The notes under the pieces: generated by a model
Told to the model about the DNA's origin: nothing
Seen by the model: only the letters and a program-made list of their open reading frames with translations
Databases searched by the model: none
Assembly (NCBI GenBank): GCA_017447445.1
Contig: JAFSNK010000034.1
Location: forward strand, 1-54,915
Reading direction: 5' to 3'
DNA: 54,915 bases
Source of the DNA: Clostridia bacterium
Lineage (GTDB): Bacteria > Bacillota > Clostridia > Oscillospirales > CAG-382
Position numbers and translations under genes: made by a program
Part shown: positions 1-8,359 of the stretch, in pieces
Numbering within the stretch: the first letter of the stretch is position 1
How the letters are laid out: each line of letters begins with the position of its first letter

Positions 1-54
1 CAAAGGCCCTTCAACGAAGAGCCCTTATTTCTATGGTGTGGATGAATGGACTTG
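1..54. repeat. 54-bp duplicate of the tRNA-Val 3' end plus terminator
   Basis: Bases 1-54 are identical to 140-193, an offset of 139 bp. The duplicated stretch covers (minus strand) the last part of the T arm, the 3' acceptor strand with encoded CCA, and the downstream terminator hairpin of the tRNA at 173-249. Identity stops abruptly at 54/193 inside the T arm, so this copy is not a functional tRNA. It may extend left of the window. It could be an attachment-site-like duplication from an integrated element, a recombination scar, or an assembly artefact near a contig end. Confidence 0.85.
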
Positions 55-60
55 TATTTA

Positions 61-90
61 CCCCACGGAACTGCGTTCCGCGGGGACCCC
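61..90. repeat. CCCC/GGGG-clamped hairpin element
   Basis: A CCCC clamp, arm CGGAAC, loop tgc, arm GTTCCG and GGGG clamp are followed by ACCCC. The architecture matches the hairpins at 33496-33640 and 47290-47316, but the arm sequence is different. It lies between the two tRNA-Val 3'-end copies. Confidence 0.6.
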
Positions 91-95
91 CCCCG

Positions 96-127
96 GCATG
101 CAAGCTGCGCGTGCAGGTTCAAGTCCA
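96..127 (+). other. Inverted, degraded tRNA-like fragment
   Basis: On the plus strand, GGCATGCAAG at 95-104 and GGTTCAAGTCC at 116-126 resemble the anticodon-stem 3' side and T loop of a tRNA. The adjacent intact tRNA-Val has the same two blocks in the opposite orientation. No acceptor stem or D arm is present, so it is not a complete tRNA. It is either a fragment of another tRNA or an inverted remnant of the same gene. Confidence 0.4.
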
Positions 128-130
128 AAA

Positions 131-162
131 GCAGAATAACAAAGGCCCTTCAACGAAGAGCC
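131..162 (-). terminator. Intrinsic terminator of tRNA-Val
   Basis: On the minus strand an 8-bp stem (GGCTCTTC with GAAGGGCC, one G-U pair) with a GTT loop is followed by TTTGTTATTCTG. It begins 11 bases past the encoded CCA of the tRNA. Confidence 0.7.
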
Positions 163-172
163 CTTATTTCTA

Positions 173-249
173 TGGTGTGGATGAATGGACTTGAACCAAC
201 GACCCCTTGCATGTCAAGCAAGTGCTCTAACCAACTGAGCTACACCCAC
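173..249 (-). tRNA. tRNA-Val (GAC)
   Basis: The minus strand folds into a complete cloverleaf. The acceptor GTGGGTG pairs with CATCCAC, the D arm is GCTC/GAGC, the anticodon stem is CTTGC/GCAAG with loop TTGACAT (anticodon GAC), the variable loop has five bases, and the T loop is TTCAAGT. CCA is encoded at 173-175, as is common in Clostridia; the mature body without CCA is 176-249. The T stem has one T-T mismatch. A consensus promoter lies upstream and an intrinsic terminator downstream, so the gene is probably transcribed alone. Confidence 0.93.
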
Positions 250-268
250 ATATTCCGTTTGCTTTGGT

Positions 269-297
269 ATTCTATCACATCCGGGCGCGATTGTCAA
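269..297 (-). promoter_or_regulatory. Promoter of tRNA-Val
   Basis: Minus-strand TTGACA (292-297) and TAGAAT (269-274) are separated by exactly 17 bp. They lie 19 bp upstream of the tRNA 5' end. Confidence 0.8.
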
Positions 298-380
298 GAG
301 TAAATTTTCATTCCGGCGAATAATAATCCGACGCGGCGAATAAACCTTTAACAGCAACGAAAAAAGGAGTAGATTCGTTT

Positions 381-1601
381 ATGAAAAAGATCTTGGCGGC
401 GGCGCTGGCGCTTATAACGGCGCTTGCCGTTTGCGGCTGCGCCGCGGGCGGAGACAGGCAAAGCGGCGCGCGGCTGCCGCGGGCTTTCAACGTTTTGCAG
501 AAAGAGACCTCGGTGGAGATACGCGCGCGCAGAGGCGAAAGCGTGGTGTTCGACGGGAACGATTTCGCCGCGGCGGTGGGCGCCCGGCCTTCCTATATAA
601 CCGTTACTGCGCTGCCGGACGAAAAACAGGGCGCGCTTCTGTTCCGCGGCACGGGCGTGATACGCGGCCAGAGTCTGCCGCTGGAACAGCTCGACAAGCT
701 GCGGTTCGTCCCGGCGGAGGGCAGCGCGGGCGGCGGGTTCGGGTTCACCTGCGACGCGCCGGGCTGGAAGAACTGCGAGCTGCGCTGCGCCATTACGCTG
801 GCGGACTCCGAAAACCTCCCGCCCACGGCGGATTCGGCGAAAATAAGCACCGTGGCGGGCGTTTCCTGCCCCGGGAAGCTGCGATTTGCCGACCCGGACG
901 GCGACGAATGCACCCTTACGGTCGTTAATTACCCCACCGACGGCGAAATAAGGATCTCCGCCGACGGAAGCGTGGTCTATACTCCCGCCGTCGGGTTCAC
1001 CGGGACCGACAAGCTGGTGTTCCGCGCGGCGGACAGGTTCGGCGCGGTATCGCCGGAGGCGGTGCTGGAGATCGAGGTGGGGGCGAACCCCAACGGCATA
1101 CGGTTTTCCGATATGGACGGCGATCCGGCGCACCTCGGCGCGGTCAAGCTGTGCGGAAACGACGTGATGACCTATAAATTGCGGGACGGCAAATACGTTT
1201 TCGAGCCGGACGGCGAGGTGGCGCGAATAGATTTCGTGGTGATGCTTACCTGCGCGGCGGGCGAATCCGGAAGCGTGCGCGCCTCGGCGCAGACGGAGGC
1301 CGCGGACGGCGGAACGCTTTCCTCGGGCTTAAAGGGCTACCTCGCGTTCGCCTGCGAGAACGGATTCGTAAAACTCGAAAACGGCGGGTTCCGCCCCTAC
1401 GACGCGATCACCGCGGGCGAGGCGGCAAAAATGACGGCGCTGCTCCTGCGCCTGCCGGGGAGCGATTCGGACCCCTGCGCGCTGCTCAAACGCGCCGGGA
1501 TAACCGATTCCCTGCCGGATCCGAACGCCAAGCTCGACCGCCGCACCTGCGCGCTGCTTCTTTACGGCGCCGCTGAATACGCGGAAACGTTTAACAGCTG
1601 A
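381..1601 (+). CDS. Lipoprotein with Ig/cadherin-like repeats and SLH-like C terminus
   Basis: A 406-residue exported protein. The first 20 residues form a lipoprotein signal peptide ending in VCGC, with Cys20 the likely lipidated residue. Residues about 150-233 match a bacterial Ig/cadherin-like repeat, with the typical PTDGEI, VVYTPAVGFTGTDKLVF and DRFG turns. Residues about 45-145 look like a more divergent copy. Residues about 318-400 (GYLAFACENGFV, then ITAGEAAKMTALLLRL) resemble one to two degenerate SLH units. The ATG follows AAAGGAG with good spacing. No catalytic motif is visible. The likely role is structural or adhesive at the cell surface, but the exact function is unknown. It is monocistronic, with its own terminator. 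Confidence 0.85.
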   Translation: MKKILAAALALITALAVCGCAAGGDRQSGARLPRAFNVLQKETSVEIRARRGESVVFDGNDFAAAVGARPSYITVTALPDEKQGALLFRGTGVIRGQSLPLEQLDKLRFVPAEGSAGGGFGFTCDAPGWKNCELRCAITLADSENLPPTADSAKISTVAGVSCPGKLRFADPDGDECTLTVVNYPTDGEIRISADGSVVYTPAVGFTGTDKLVFRAADRFGAVSPEAVLEIEVGANPNGIRFSDMDGDPAHLGAVKLCGNDVMTYKLRDGKYVFEPDGEVARIDFVVMLTCAAGESGSVRASAQTEAADGGTLSSGLKGYLAFACENGFVKLENGGFRPYDAITAGEAAKMTALLLRLPGSDSDPCALLKRAGITDSLPDPNAKLDRRTCALLLYGAAEYAETFNS

Positions 1602-1628
1602 AAAAGCGCCCCGCGGGGCGCTTTTTCA
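1601..1628. terminator. Bidirectional intrinsic terminator
   Basis: A perfect palindrome, AAAAAGCGCCCC then GGGGCGCTTTTT around a GC centre, directly after the stop codon at 1599-1601. It can serve the plus-strand lipoprotein and the convergent minus-strand gene ending at 1690. Confidence 0.85.
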
Positions 1629-1689
1629 AATGAACATTAAAAAATACGGTGCGTTTTTGCGAGTGATAGTACAGGCGGTCCCGCGCCGC

Positions 1690-4600
1690 TTACGCGCCTT
1701 CCGCGCCGGGGATGACGTAGGTCTTTAAGAAGTGGCGCTTGATCATGGCGTAGTCTTTCGAATCCACCTTGCCGTTGTTGTTCACGTCCGCGCGCAGAAG
1801 CTGCTCGTCCGTAAGCGTGTAGGTCTTTAAGAACGCCCGCTTGGTCATGGCGTAATCCTTTGAATCGATCTTTCCGTTGCCGTTCACGTCGCCGGGGATA
1901 TACATTTGCAGGAACTCGGAAATATCCTTGTCCAGCGGGCTGTGGTCGTTAAGAGCAAGCGCGTTTGCCCCCGCGCCCTGCACGTCGTTGGCGGCGGGAA
2001 TGGATTTGTTTGCGGAATCGCGCAGTTCGTATTCCGCTTCCGCGGCGGAGCCCAAATCTTCTATAACGCCGTTAAGCGTGGCGCCCTTTGTAACTGTAAT
2101 CCCCTTGTAATCGACGTACCGCGTGAACATACCCGCCGAATGGTCGTATTCGGCAACGGAATAATCCACTTCGCCGTTACCGGTGGCAATAACTTCCACT
2201 TTGTATTCCTCGTTGTCGGGCAGCAGGAATATCTTGGTGCCGACGGCGTCCACGTATGCCTGAACCGCGCCGGACCCCTGCACCGCAACGCTGTCGTTTA
2301 CGACCGAGGCGACCAGTTCCCCGCCGCCGTCGTACACGTTTACGTCCACCGGGCAATGAATGTATAAATATCTTGTTTTATATGCCGTTACAAGGTCGTT
2401 TGTCGCGTTCATCCACGCAAGGCATAGTTCGGGATAGTGAGCGTATGGTATATTAGCAAGCGAAGGTAAATCGGCGAGCAAAGAATTAGCGTCAATAGTG
2501 TCGAACTCCATATTTGTTAACCACGAAAGTTCATTTAGGAGTAACGTGCTCAAATAATCTACAACAGCTTCGTTTACTCTTTTCCCTGACTCCAAATAAT
2601 AATAATCGAACACACCTTTTAGGAGTTTATCAAACTGATCTTTCGTAAGAGATATGTGGTAATCTCCCAAATCGATCTCCAGTGATGTGAAAAACATCAA
2701 AGGCACAGTATCGTATGGTAGCTGATAATCAATTATAAACTCTTTGATGCTCATATCCGGTTCATCCGGCTTGCCGTCGCCGTCCGAATCTTTAGTTGTA
2801 TAAATAATGTCGTAATCATAGCCTCCTGAATAAGCAATTGATACAGTTAACGGCGTGATTTCTTCGTATTGTTTCATCATCGCCAAACCAGCCAAACGCG
2901 ACATGGTATCCTGGACGGCATAAAAATCCTTTCGCCCTCCCATCACCTCTGAAACGGTGTTTATCAAATAATCATATATCGTCTGTTGTTTGTATGCCGT
3001 TCCGTAATCAAAAGTATCGGGGACTACTTCGCTTAAACGGGAAAGAACATCATCGTACTCGGACATCATCGCGGGGACGTAAACGTCCTCAAAGTTCCTT
3101 TTGCTGCCGGTGTTTTTTGAGTTCAGCGCCGTAGGCGTTTCAAGTGTAACGCCATAACGCCCGAATCCGTATGCGCTCGGAGCAACTTTTGTTACAAGGT
3201 CGTTCGGATTGACAATGCTGAATATATTGTTATATCTGGTCTCAACATCCGGCGAAACAGGTCCGATGAACTCGCCGCGTCCCTGCGGAACTTCAAAGCC
3301 GTATGCGTAAATATCTTTTAATGCAAGCCCTTGGACTCCGCCCTGTGCAACCTCATTATCCAGATAAGCGGCTGTAAGATTGGTTACCGCGCCGCCTCGG
3401 CTGTATCCTTGTATCCAAACTTTTAATTTTGGCTGCAGATGATACTTGTCGCTATTAATATAATTCTTAATTGCTTTCAGCACTTCGTTCGCGGCGGCGC
3501 TGAACCCCTCGTGATCGCCGTTTTCGCCCATCATGAAATTGCTGACCCATTCGTTTTCGTAACCGCCGCTGCGGATGGTAACGACAACAAGCGAATAATC
3601 GCCGTCGGAACATGATATTTTTTTGCTGCCAATTACGAATCCAATAGAATCCGCGTTATTATTCGGCTTTTTGTAATGATCTTCTGTTGTTTTATTATCT
3701 ATACCGATTTTTCCGTATAATTCTTTTATATTCTCCGATCCCGTAATCTCACCGCTCTTATAGTATCCCATAGAAGCCATTGCGGCGCACAGCGACATTC
3801 TTGCAAGCTGATGGTCGTACTCGTATGCGCTGTGATCGAAGAATGAATCGCTGTAATGGTATTTGTATTCTTCGTTTTTGTCTGTAAAAGTCGAAAGATA
3901 CGTAAATGCGTTGGCGTTTTCTGCGCCCCAGTGCACGGTTGCATTGCAGTCGTAAGACCACCACTCGTCCCAGTCCTCGGGCTGCCTGTCTGCGCCGCAG
4001 TATATATTCGCAAGCTTGGTGCATCGGTCAAATACTCTGAATCCCATAAATTGCACGCTTCTCGGCAGATATATCTCTGTAAGCGCGGTGCATTCGGAGA
4101 AAGCAAAATCTTCGATTTTAGACACGTATCCCGTAATACTTACATTATTCAGATTCGCGCATCCTTTAAAAGCATTTTCGGATATTCTATACAATTCTGC
4201 GGAAATAGTTAACCCTGTTATGCTCGTGCAATTCTCAAAAGCGCTTTCGCCTATGCTCATCACCGGCAATCCGTTGTGTGTTTCGGGTATAATTATATCC
4301 GAATCGGTGCAGTTCCCTATACCGGTTACGGTATATCCGTTTTCGCTCTCGTTCAACGAATATTCAAGTTCGCCGCCTATGGAACCGGAGTTGTAATTGT
4401 ATACTATCGTCGCATTCGTCAGCCGATCGTTATATCCGCCGATTTCGATCGCCGCCCACTGCTCCTCAGTGCCGTCGTAATAAACGGTCGTTAGACTTGT
4501 GCAGTCGTAGAAAGCCGACCTATCTATACTTGTTACGCTGTTGGGGATGGTTATGCTTGTTAGGCTGGTGCAGCGGTAGAAAGCACCGAAGCCAATACTC

Positions 4601-5310
4601 GTTACACTGCCGGGGATAGTTATGCTTGTAAGGCTTTCACAGTACCAGAAAGCCCCCTCGCCAATACTCGTCACGCTGTCGGGAATGGTTATGCTTGTAA
4701 GGCTAGCGCATCCATCGAAAGCATATCTGCCAATACTCGTCACGCTGCCGTCCGAGGGTATTACGCTGTTTTTACAGCCAACAACAAGCGTTTTGCTTGC
4801 GGTCTCGATAATGCAGTTGCCGCTGCTGTGATATACCGTGTTGTTTTTATTTACGGTTATGTTTGTAAGGCTTGTGCAGTCGGAGAAAGCCTTATACCCT
4901 ATACTCGTCACGCTGTCGGGTATGGTTATGCTTGTAAGGCTAGCGCATCCATCGAAAGCATATCTGCCAATACTCGTCACGCTGTTCGGGATGGTCACGC
5001 TTTTAAGGCTGGTGCAGTCGTAGAAAGCATGATCGCCAATACTCGTCACGCCGTTGCCTATGGTGATGCTGGTAAGGCTGGTGCATTCGTCGAAAGCCTC
5101 ATTCCCTATACTCGTTACAGCGTAGCCGCCGAGCAGCGAAGGAATAACAACGTCTCCGCCGCTGCCGGTATATTTTGTTATGGTCGCTTCGCCTCCGGAA
5201 ATCTCATACACAAAATCGCCGTACGTATCCGCCGCGGCGGGAAGCGCCGAAAACGGGACCGACAGCAGGACGAACACAAAACAAAGTACGACAGATAAAG
5301 CTCTTTTCAT
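1690..5310 (-). CDS. Secreted BspA-like LRR / lipase-fold / dockerin protein
   Basis: About 1206 residues. The ATG at 5310 starts a classic signal peptide ([16 protein letters not shown]) and has GAGG 6 bases upstream; the in-frame GTG at 5322 overlaps that site and is less likely. Residues about 60-275 and 355-440 hold TpLRR (LRR_5) repeats of the form TSIGxxAFxxCxSLTxITIPxSV. Residues about 480-760 look like an alpha/beta-hydrolase of the class 3 lipase type, with the nucleophile elbow GYSRG near residue 636 and a later NPNDLVTKV. The last 65 residues are a type I dockerin with two intact calcium loops ([20 protein letters not shown]). The probable role is an extracellular adhesin-esterase docked to a cohesin scaffold. 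The middle of the gene is AT-richer than the dockerin end, suggesting a fusion. Confidence 0.88.
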   Translation of the reverse strand: MKRALSVVLCFVFVLLSVPFSALPAAADTYGDFVYEISGGEATITKYTGSGGDVVIPSLLGGYAVTSIGNEAFDECTSLTSITIGNGVTSIGDHAFYDCTSLKSVTIPNSVTSIGRYAFDGCASLTSITIPDSVTSIGYKAFSDCTSLTNITVNKNNTVYHSSGNCIIETASKTLVVGCKNSVIPSDGSVTSIGRYAFDGCASLTSITIPDSVTSIGEGAFWYCESLTSITIPGSVTSIGFGAFYRCTSLTSITIPNSVTSIDRSAFYDCTSLTTVYYDGTEEQWAAIEIGGYNDRLTNATIVYNYNSGSIGGELEYSLNESENGYTVTGIGNCTDSDIIIPETHNGLPVMSIGESAFENCTSITGLTISAELYRISENAFKGCANLNNVSITGYVSKIEDFAFSECTALTEIYLPRSVQFMGFRVFDRCTKLANIYCGADRQPEDWDEWWSYDCNATVHWGAENANAFTYLSTFTDKNEEYKYHYSDSFFDHSAYEYDHQLARMSLCAAMASMGYYKSGEITGSENIKELYGKIGIDNKTTEDHYKKPNNNADSIGFVIGSKKISCSDGDYSLVVVTIRSGGYENEWVSNFMMGENGDHEGFSAAANEVLKAIKNYINSDKYHLQPKLKVWIQGYSRGGAVTNLTAAYLDNEVAQGGVQGLALKDIYAYGFEVPQGRGEFIGPVSPDVETRYNNIFSIVNPNDLVTKVAPSAYGFGRYGVTLETPTALNSKNTGSKRNFEDVYVPAMMSEYDDVLSRLSEVVPDTFDYGTAYKQQTIYDYLINTVSEVMGGRKDFYAVQDTMSRLAGLAMMKQYEEITPLTVSIAYSGGYDYDIIYTTKDSDGDGKPDEPDMSIKEFIIDYQLPYDTVPLMFFTSLEIDLGDYHISLTKDQFDKLLKGVFDYYYLESGKRVNEAVVDYLSTLLLNELSWLTNMEFDTIDANSLLADLPSLANIPYAHYPELCLAWMNATNDLVTAYKTRYLYIHCPVDVNVYDGGGELVASVVNDSVAVQGSGAVQAYVDAVGTKIFLLPDNEEYKVEVIATGNGEVDYSVAEYDHSAGMFTRYVDYKGITVTKGATLNGVIEDLGSAAEAEYELRDSANKSIPAANDVQGAGANALALNDHSPLDKDISEFLQMYIPGDVNGNGKIDSKDYAMTKRAFLKTYTLTDEQLLRADVNNNGKVDSKDYAMIKRHFLKTYVIPGAEGA

Positions 5311-5369
5311 AACGAACCTCACGAATATTTTTTTGGACTTTTTAACATTCTCTCCGACTTTTTCAACTC

Positions 5370-5398
5370 ATTATCGCACACGTCGGCGCGTTTGTCAA
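5370..5398 (-). promoter_or_regulatory. Promoter of the LRR-lipase-dockerin gene
   Basis: Minus-strand TTGACA (5393-5398), 17-bp spacer, GATAAT (5370-5375). It lies 59 bp upstream of the ATG at 5310. The rest of the gene-free stretch up to 5667 shows nothing recognisable except the hairpin at 5624-5673. Confidence 0.75.
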
Positions 5399-5623
5399 GC
5401 GCAGCGCGAGAATAGAACAACGGGATTATATAAACTCAATTATTGGTTTAACCGCAAATATCCCGCTGCCTGTTACTGACTCCGGAGCAGCACCTCTATC
5501 GTCGCCGCACGATAAGCTATACCTTTTTCGCGCTTTCGTTTCCGGCGGCGGCACTTCCCCGGGGCCCGCGCCGAACACGGCTCGGCGGGGCAGCAGCCGC
5601 GGGGGAAGCGGAATTTGTGTGAA

Positions 5624-5673
5624 CAGTGAAAAGCTGATCAGGCTTGCTGCGCAAGCGATTTCATTTTTCACTG
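5624..5673 (-). terminator. Nested hairpin at the 3' end of the flavoprotein gene
   Basis: CAGTGAAAA (5624-5632) pairs with TTTTTCACTG (5664-5673), and inside it CTTGC pairs with GCAAG (5643-5655). It overlaps the stop codon of the minus-strand gene ending at 5668. It may be a terminator or 3'-stabilising structure; there is no strong T run. Confidence 0.4.
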
Positions 5674-7248
5674 AACCTGCAAAACGTATTCCTCCGCGCT
5701 TTTTATGCCGTCGATGGCGGCGGACATTATGCCGCCCGCATAGCCGGCGCCCTCTCCCAGCGGATAAACGCCTTTTATATTGCTTTGGCGGTCCGCGCCG
5801 CGCAGCACGCGCACGGGGGAGCTGGTGCGGGTCTCCGCCGCGGTGATCAGCGCGCCCGGGTGGTCGAACCCGCGCACCTTGCGCCCGAATTCGGCAAACG
5901 CCTGCCGGAACGCAACGTTCATCTGCGGAGCGAACAGCCGCGAAACATCGCACGGGCGCACGCCGCGCGGATAGGTGGGCGCTGCCGCCGGAACGGCGCG
6001 TTCGCCTTTAAGATATTCGCCCAGAAGCTGCGCCGGGGCGGTAAAACCGCCGCCGCCGAGCTCGTACGCCGCCTTTTCCAGCGATCCCCGCCATTCGTAC
6101 CCGGCGAAAAGCCCGGAGGAGGGCAGGTCGGAGGGCAGCACCTCGCACAGTATGGCGCTGTTGGCGTTTGCGCCCGCGCGGGAATGCAGACTCATCCCGT
6201 TGGTTACCAGCTTTCCGCGCTCGCTCGCCGCGGCGAGCACGCTGCCGCCGGGACACATGCAGAAGCTGTAGACCGTGCGACCGCAGGCGGTATGCGAAAA
6301 AAGCTTGTATTCCGCCGGCGGGAGAAAGCGAGTTTCATCCCCCGCACCGTACTGCGCCGCGTTTATAAGCCCCTGCGGGTGCTCGATGCGGAATCCGACG
6401 GAAAAGGGCTTGCGCTCCAGCTCCGCGCCGCGTTTATAAAGCGTTTCGGCGATCCCGCGCGCCGATTGCCCCACCGCGAGGAAGAGCGCGTCGGCTTTTA
6501 TCTTTTCGCCGCCGGCTATGATATATTCCAGCCCGCCGAGGGCGTTCACGCCGATGTCCTCCAAGGGCGTGCCGAACCTTATTTCGCCGCCGAGCGCGAG
6601 TATACGCCCGCGGATGTTTTTTACCACCGGGCGGAGCTTATCCGTGCCGACGTGCGGATGCGCAAGCCAGAGTATCTCCGGCGGGGCGCCCGCTTCGACA
6701 AGCTTTTTAAGCACGTATCCGCCGCGGAAGGACCTGTCCTTTACCAGCGTGTTCAGCTTGCCGTCGGAAAACGCGCCCGCGCCGCCTTCGCCGTACTGCA
6801 CGTTTGAGTTTTCGTCAAGCTCGCCGCCGGAAAAGAACGCTTCCACGTCCCGCGCGCGGATATCGACGGGTCTCCCGCGCTCCAGGACTATCGGCTTATA
6901 TCCGCTTTCGGCAAGGCAGAGCGCCGCGAATATCCCGGCGGGGCCGAACCCCGCCACGACGGGACGCGTTCCCGGTTCGCGCAGCGGCTTCGGGAAGGAA
7001 TATTCCTCCTCCGCTTCGCACACCGTGCCGTGAAGCCGAAAAGCCGCCTCCGCTTCGTCGCGCTTGTCCGCGATTTGGATATCCGCGGTGTAGACGAAAC
7101 GGGCGCGGCCGCGCCGGGCGTCGACGGAACGGCGCCTTATTTCAAAGCCGTCGAGCGCTATATCGCGCCCGACGGTCTCTTTTATAAGTTCCGCAAGAGC
7201 CGATTCCGGCTCCGCGCAGGGAGCAAGCTCGAAAACGGCTTTTATCAT
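5668..7248 (-). CDS. FAD-dependent dehydrogenase, COG2509 family
   Basis: 526 residues. A dinucleotide-binding motif, VVAGFGPAGIFAALCLAESG, sits at about 97-116, after a roughly 90-residue N-terminal domain typical of the uncharacterised COG2509 flavoproteins. The family signatures YGEGGAGAFSDGKLNT and AVGQSARG are present, and the C terminus has GEGAGYAGGIMSAAIDGIK, the second FAD-contacting strand and helix. The protein is cytoplasmic; its substrate is unknown. Its ATG overlaps the TGA of the upstream DUF4434 gene (ATGA), so the two are translationally coupled in one operon. Why a flavoprotein is coupled to a glycosidase-like TIM barrel is not evident. Confidence 0.9.
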   Translation of the reverse strand: MIKAVFELAPCAEPESALAELIKETVGRDIALDGFEIRRRSVDARRGRARFVYTADIQIADKRDEAEAAFRLHGTVCEAEEEYSFPKPLREPGTRPVVAGFGPAGIFAALCLAESGYKPIVLERGRPVDIRARDVEAFFSGGELDENSNVQYGEGGAGAFSDGKLNTLVKDRSFRGGYVLKKLVEAGAPPEILWLAHPHVGTDKLRPVVKNIRGRILALGGEIRFGTPLEDIGVNALGGLEYIIAGGEKIKADALFLAVGQSARGIAETLYKRGAELERKPFSVGFRIEHPQGLINAAQYGAGDETRFLPPAEYKLFSHTACGRTVYSFCMCPGGSVLAAASERGKLVTNGMSLHSRAGANANSAILCEVLPSDLPSSGLFAGYEWRGSLEKAAYELGGGGFTAPAQLLGEYLKGERAVPAAAPTYPRGVRPCDVSRLFAPQMNVAFRQAFAEFGRKVRGFDHPGALITAAETRTSSPVRVLRGADRQSNIKGVYPLGEGAGYAGGIMSAAIDGIKSAEEYVLQVQ

Positions 7249-8207
7249 TTGTTGCGTTTAAGGAATTCAACGTAATCGTTGTAGAGCTTTATCGAATCCG
7301 GGTGGCCGCAATAGGCCTTCGTGCCCGGCTTGTTGAACATCCCCTCGTACTGGTAAATAAGTATTTCGTCAACGTAGGGCGAAATGCTGGTCATCTGCCT
7401 TTCGACGCGGCTGAACTCCGCCGGGAGCAGCGCGCTGTGATAGACCTGACCTTCGAACTCGAACACTTCCATATCCGCCCAGAGCGCGGCTCTGCCCGCT
7501 TTGTCGTGCGCCTTGCGCAGCGCCTCGTAATACGCGGCGGTCTCCTCCGGCTTGGATTTCTGCACGCCGATCTCATCCTGATAAGCGATATAGTCGCAGT
7601 CCATCGCTTCGAGCTGCGCGATATATTTGTCGTCGGCGATAAGGTGGTTCGTGCCGTAGGGGGCGATAAGCATTTTGTGCGCGGGGTTTATGCTCCTGCC
7701 GAACGCGGCGTAATCGTTCACGTATTTAATGAAATCCTCGGTGTAATAGGGCCAGATGCCGAGCTCGTCCGGCAGATACCAGCCGAAGAAGGAACTGTAA
7801 TGCCCGTACTGCGCGTAAAGCTGTTCCATCGCTTTGAAGGCGCGTGCGCGCACCTCCGGCGAAGTCATATTCTCGCCGGTATGAGTCCAGGGACCGTAGA
7901 AGCCGCAGGACATAAAGACCTTTATGCCGTGGCGTTCCGCCGCGCGCATAAGCGCGCCGATCGGGTCCTTCGCCGCCATATCGGCAAAGGGGTAGATGTC
8001 GGTTTTGAAATAGGCGCCGCATTCGTCCTCGTAGACGAGCGAGGAGCAGAGCAGGACGATGTATTTCATCCCGAGCGAGGCGATCTCGCCCACCTTTTCC
8101 TCCCACTGTTCGTCGGAAAAGTGCTTTACGATGGGGTTCCAGTATTTGCCCTCCGGCTTGTTGTGATGCGAAAATTCGAACCAGGTCCCGGTGATAGGTT
8201 TAAGCAT
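7245..8207 (-). CDS. DUF4434 TIM-barrel protein (putative glycoside hydrolase-like)
   Basis: 320 residues without a signal peptide. The start MLKPITGTWFEF, then SDEQWEEKVGEIASLGMKYIV, FMSCGFYGPW, FFGWYLPDELG, DYIAYQDEIG and ALWADMEVFE, follow the DUF4434 family, a predicted glycosidase-like (beta/alpha)8 barrel. The acidic residues at strand ends (PDE, QDE, ADME) could be catalytic. The protein is likely cytoplasmic and acts on an oligosaccharide; the activity is not established. The start ATG follows AAAGGA in the minus-strand leader. It is the first gene of a two-gene operon with the flavoprotein. Confidence 0.85.
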   Translation of the reverse strand: MLKPITGTWFEFSHHNKPEGKYWNPIVKHFSDEQWEEKVGEIASLGMKYIVLLCSSLVYEDECGAYFKTDIYPFADMAAKDPIGALMRAAERHGIKVFMSCGFYGPWTHTGENMTSPEVRARAFKAMEQLYAQYGHYSSFFGWYLPDELGIWPYYTEDFIKYVNDYAAFGRSINPAHKMLIAPYGTNHLIADDKYIAQLEAMDCDYIAYQDEIGVQKSKPEETAAYYEALRKAHDKAGRAALWADMEVFEFEGQVYHSALLPAEFSRVERQMTSISPYVDEILIYQYEGMFNKPGTKAYCGHPDSIKLYNDYVEFLKRNK

Positions 8208-8246
8208 TTTTACGATTCCTTTCGGTAATTATTTATACTTGACTAC

Positions 8247-8274
8247 ATTATACCAAATATACCGCAAAAATCAA
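8247..8274 (-). promoter_or_regulatory. Promoter of the DUF4434-flavoprotein operon
   Basis: Minus-strand TTGATT (8269-8274), 16-bp spacer, TATAAT (8247-8252). The start codon lies about 40 bp downstream. It is divergent from the promoter at 8286-8314. Confidence 0.7.
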
Positions 8275-8285
8275 GCGTTTTCCTG

Positions 8286-8314
8286 TTGATTATTCGGAAA
8301 TAAACTGTTATAAT
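8286..8314 (+). promoter_or_regulatory. Promoter of the SGNH-dockerin-SLH gene
   Basis: TTGATT (8286-8291), 17-bp spacer, TATAAT (8309-8314), 45 bp upstream of the ATG at 8360. Its -35 box lies 11 bp from the -35 box of the divergent promoter, so the two may be co-regulated. Confidence 0.75.
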
Positions 8315-8359
8315 GGTCTTACGAAGACGGTATATCTGCAATAATTACGGAGGTACGTT

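Noticed and set aside
5308..5322. GTG start at 5322 for the LRR-lipase-dockerin gene
   Set aside because: The codon overlaps the SD for the ATG at 5310, which begins a typical signal peptide.
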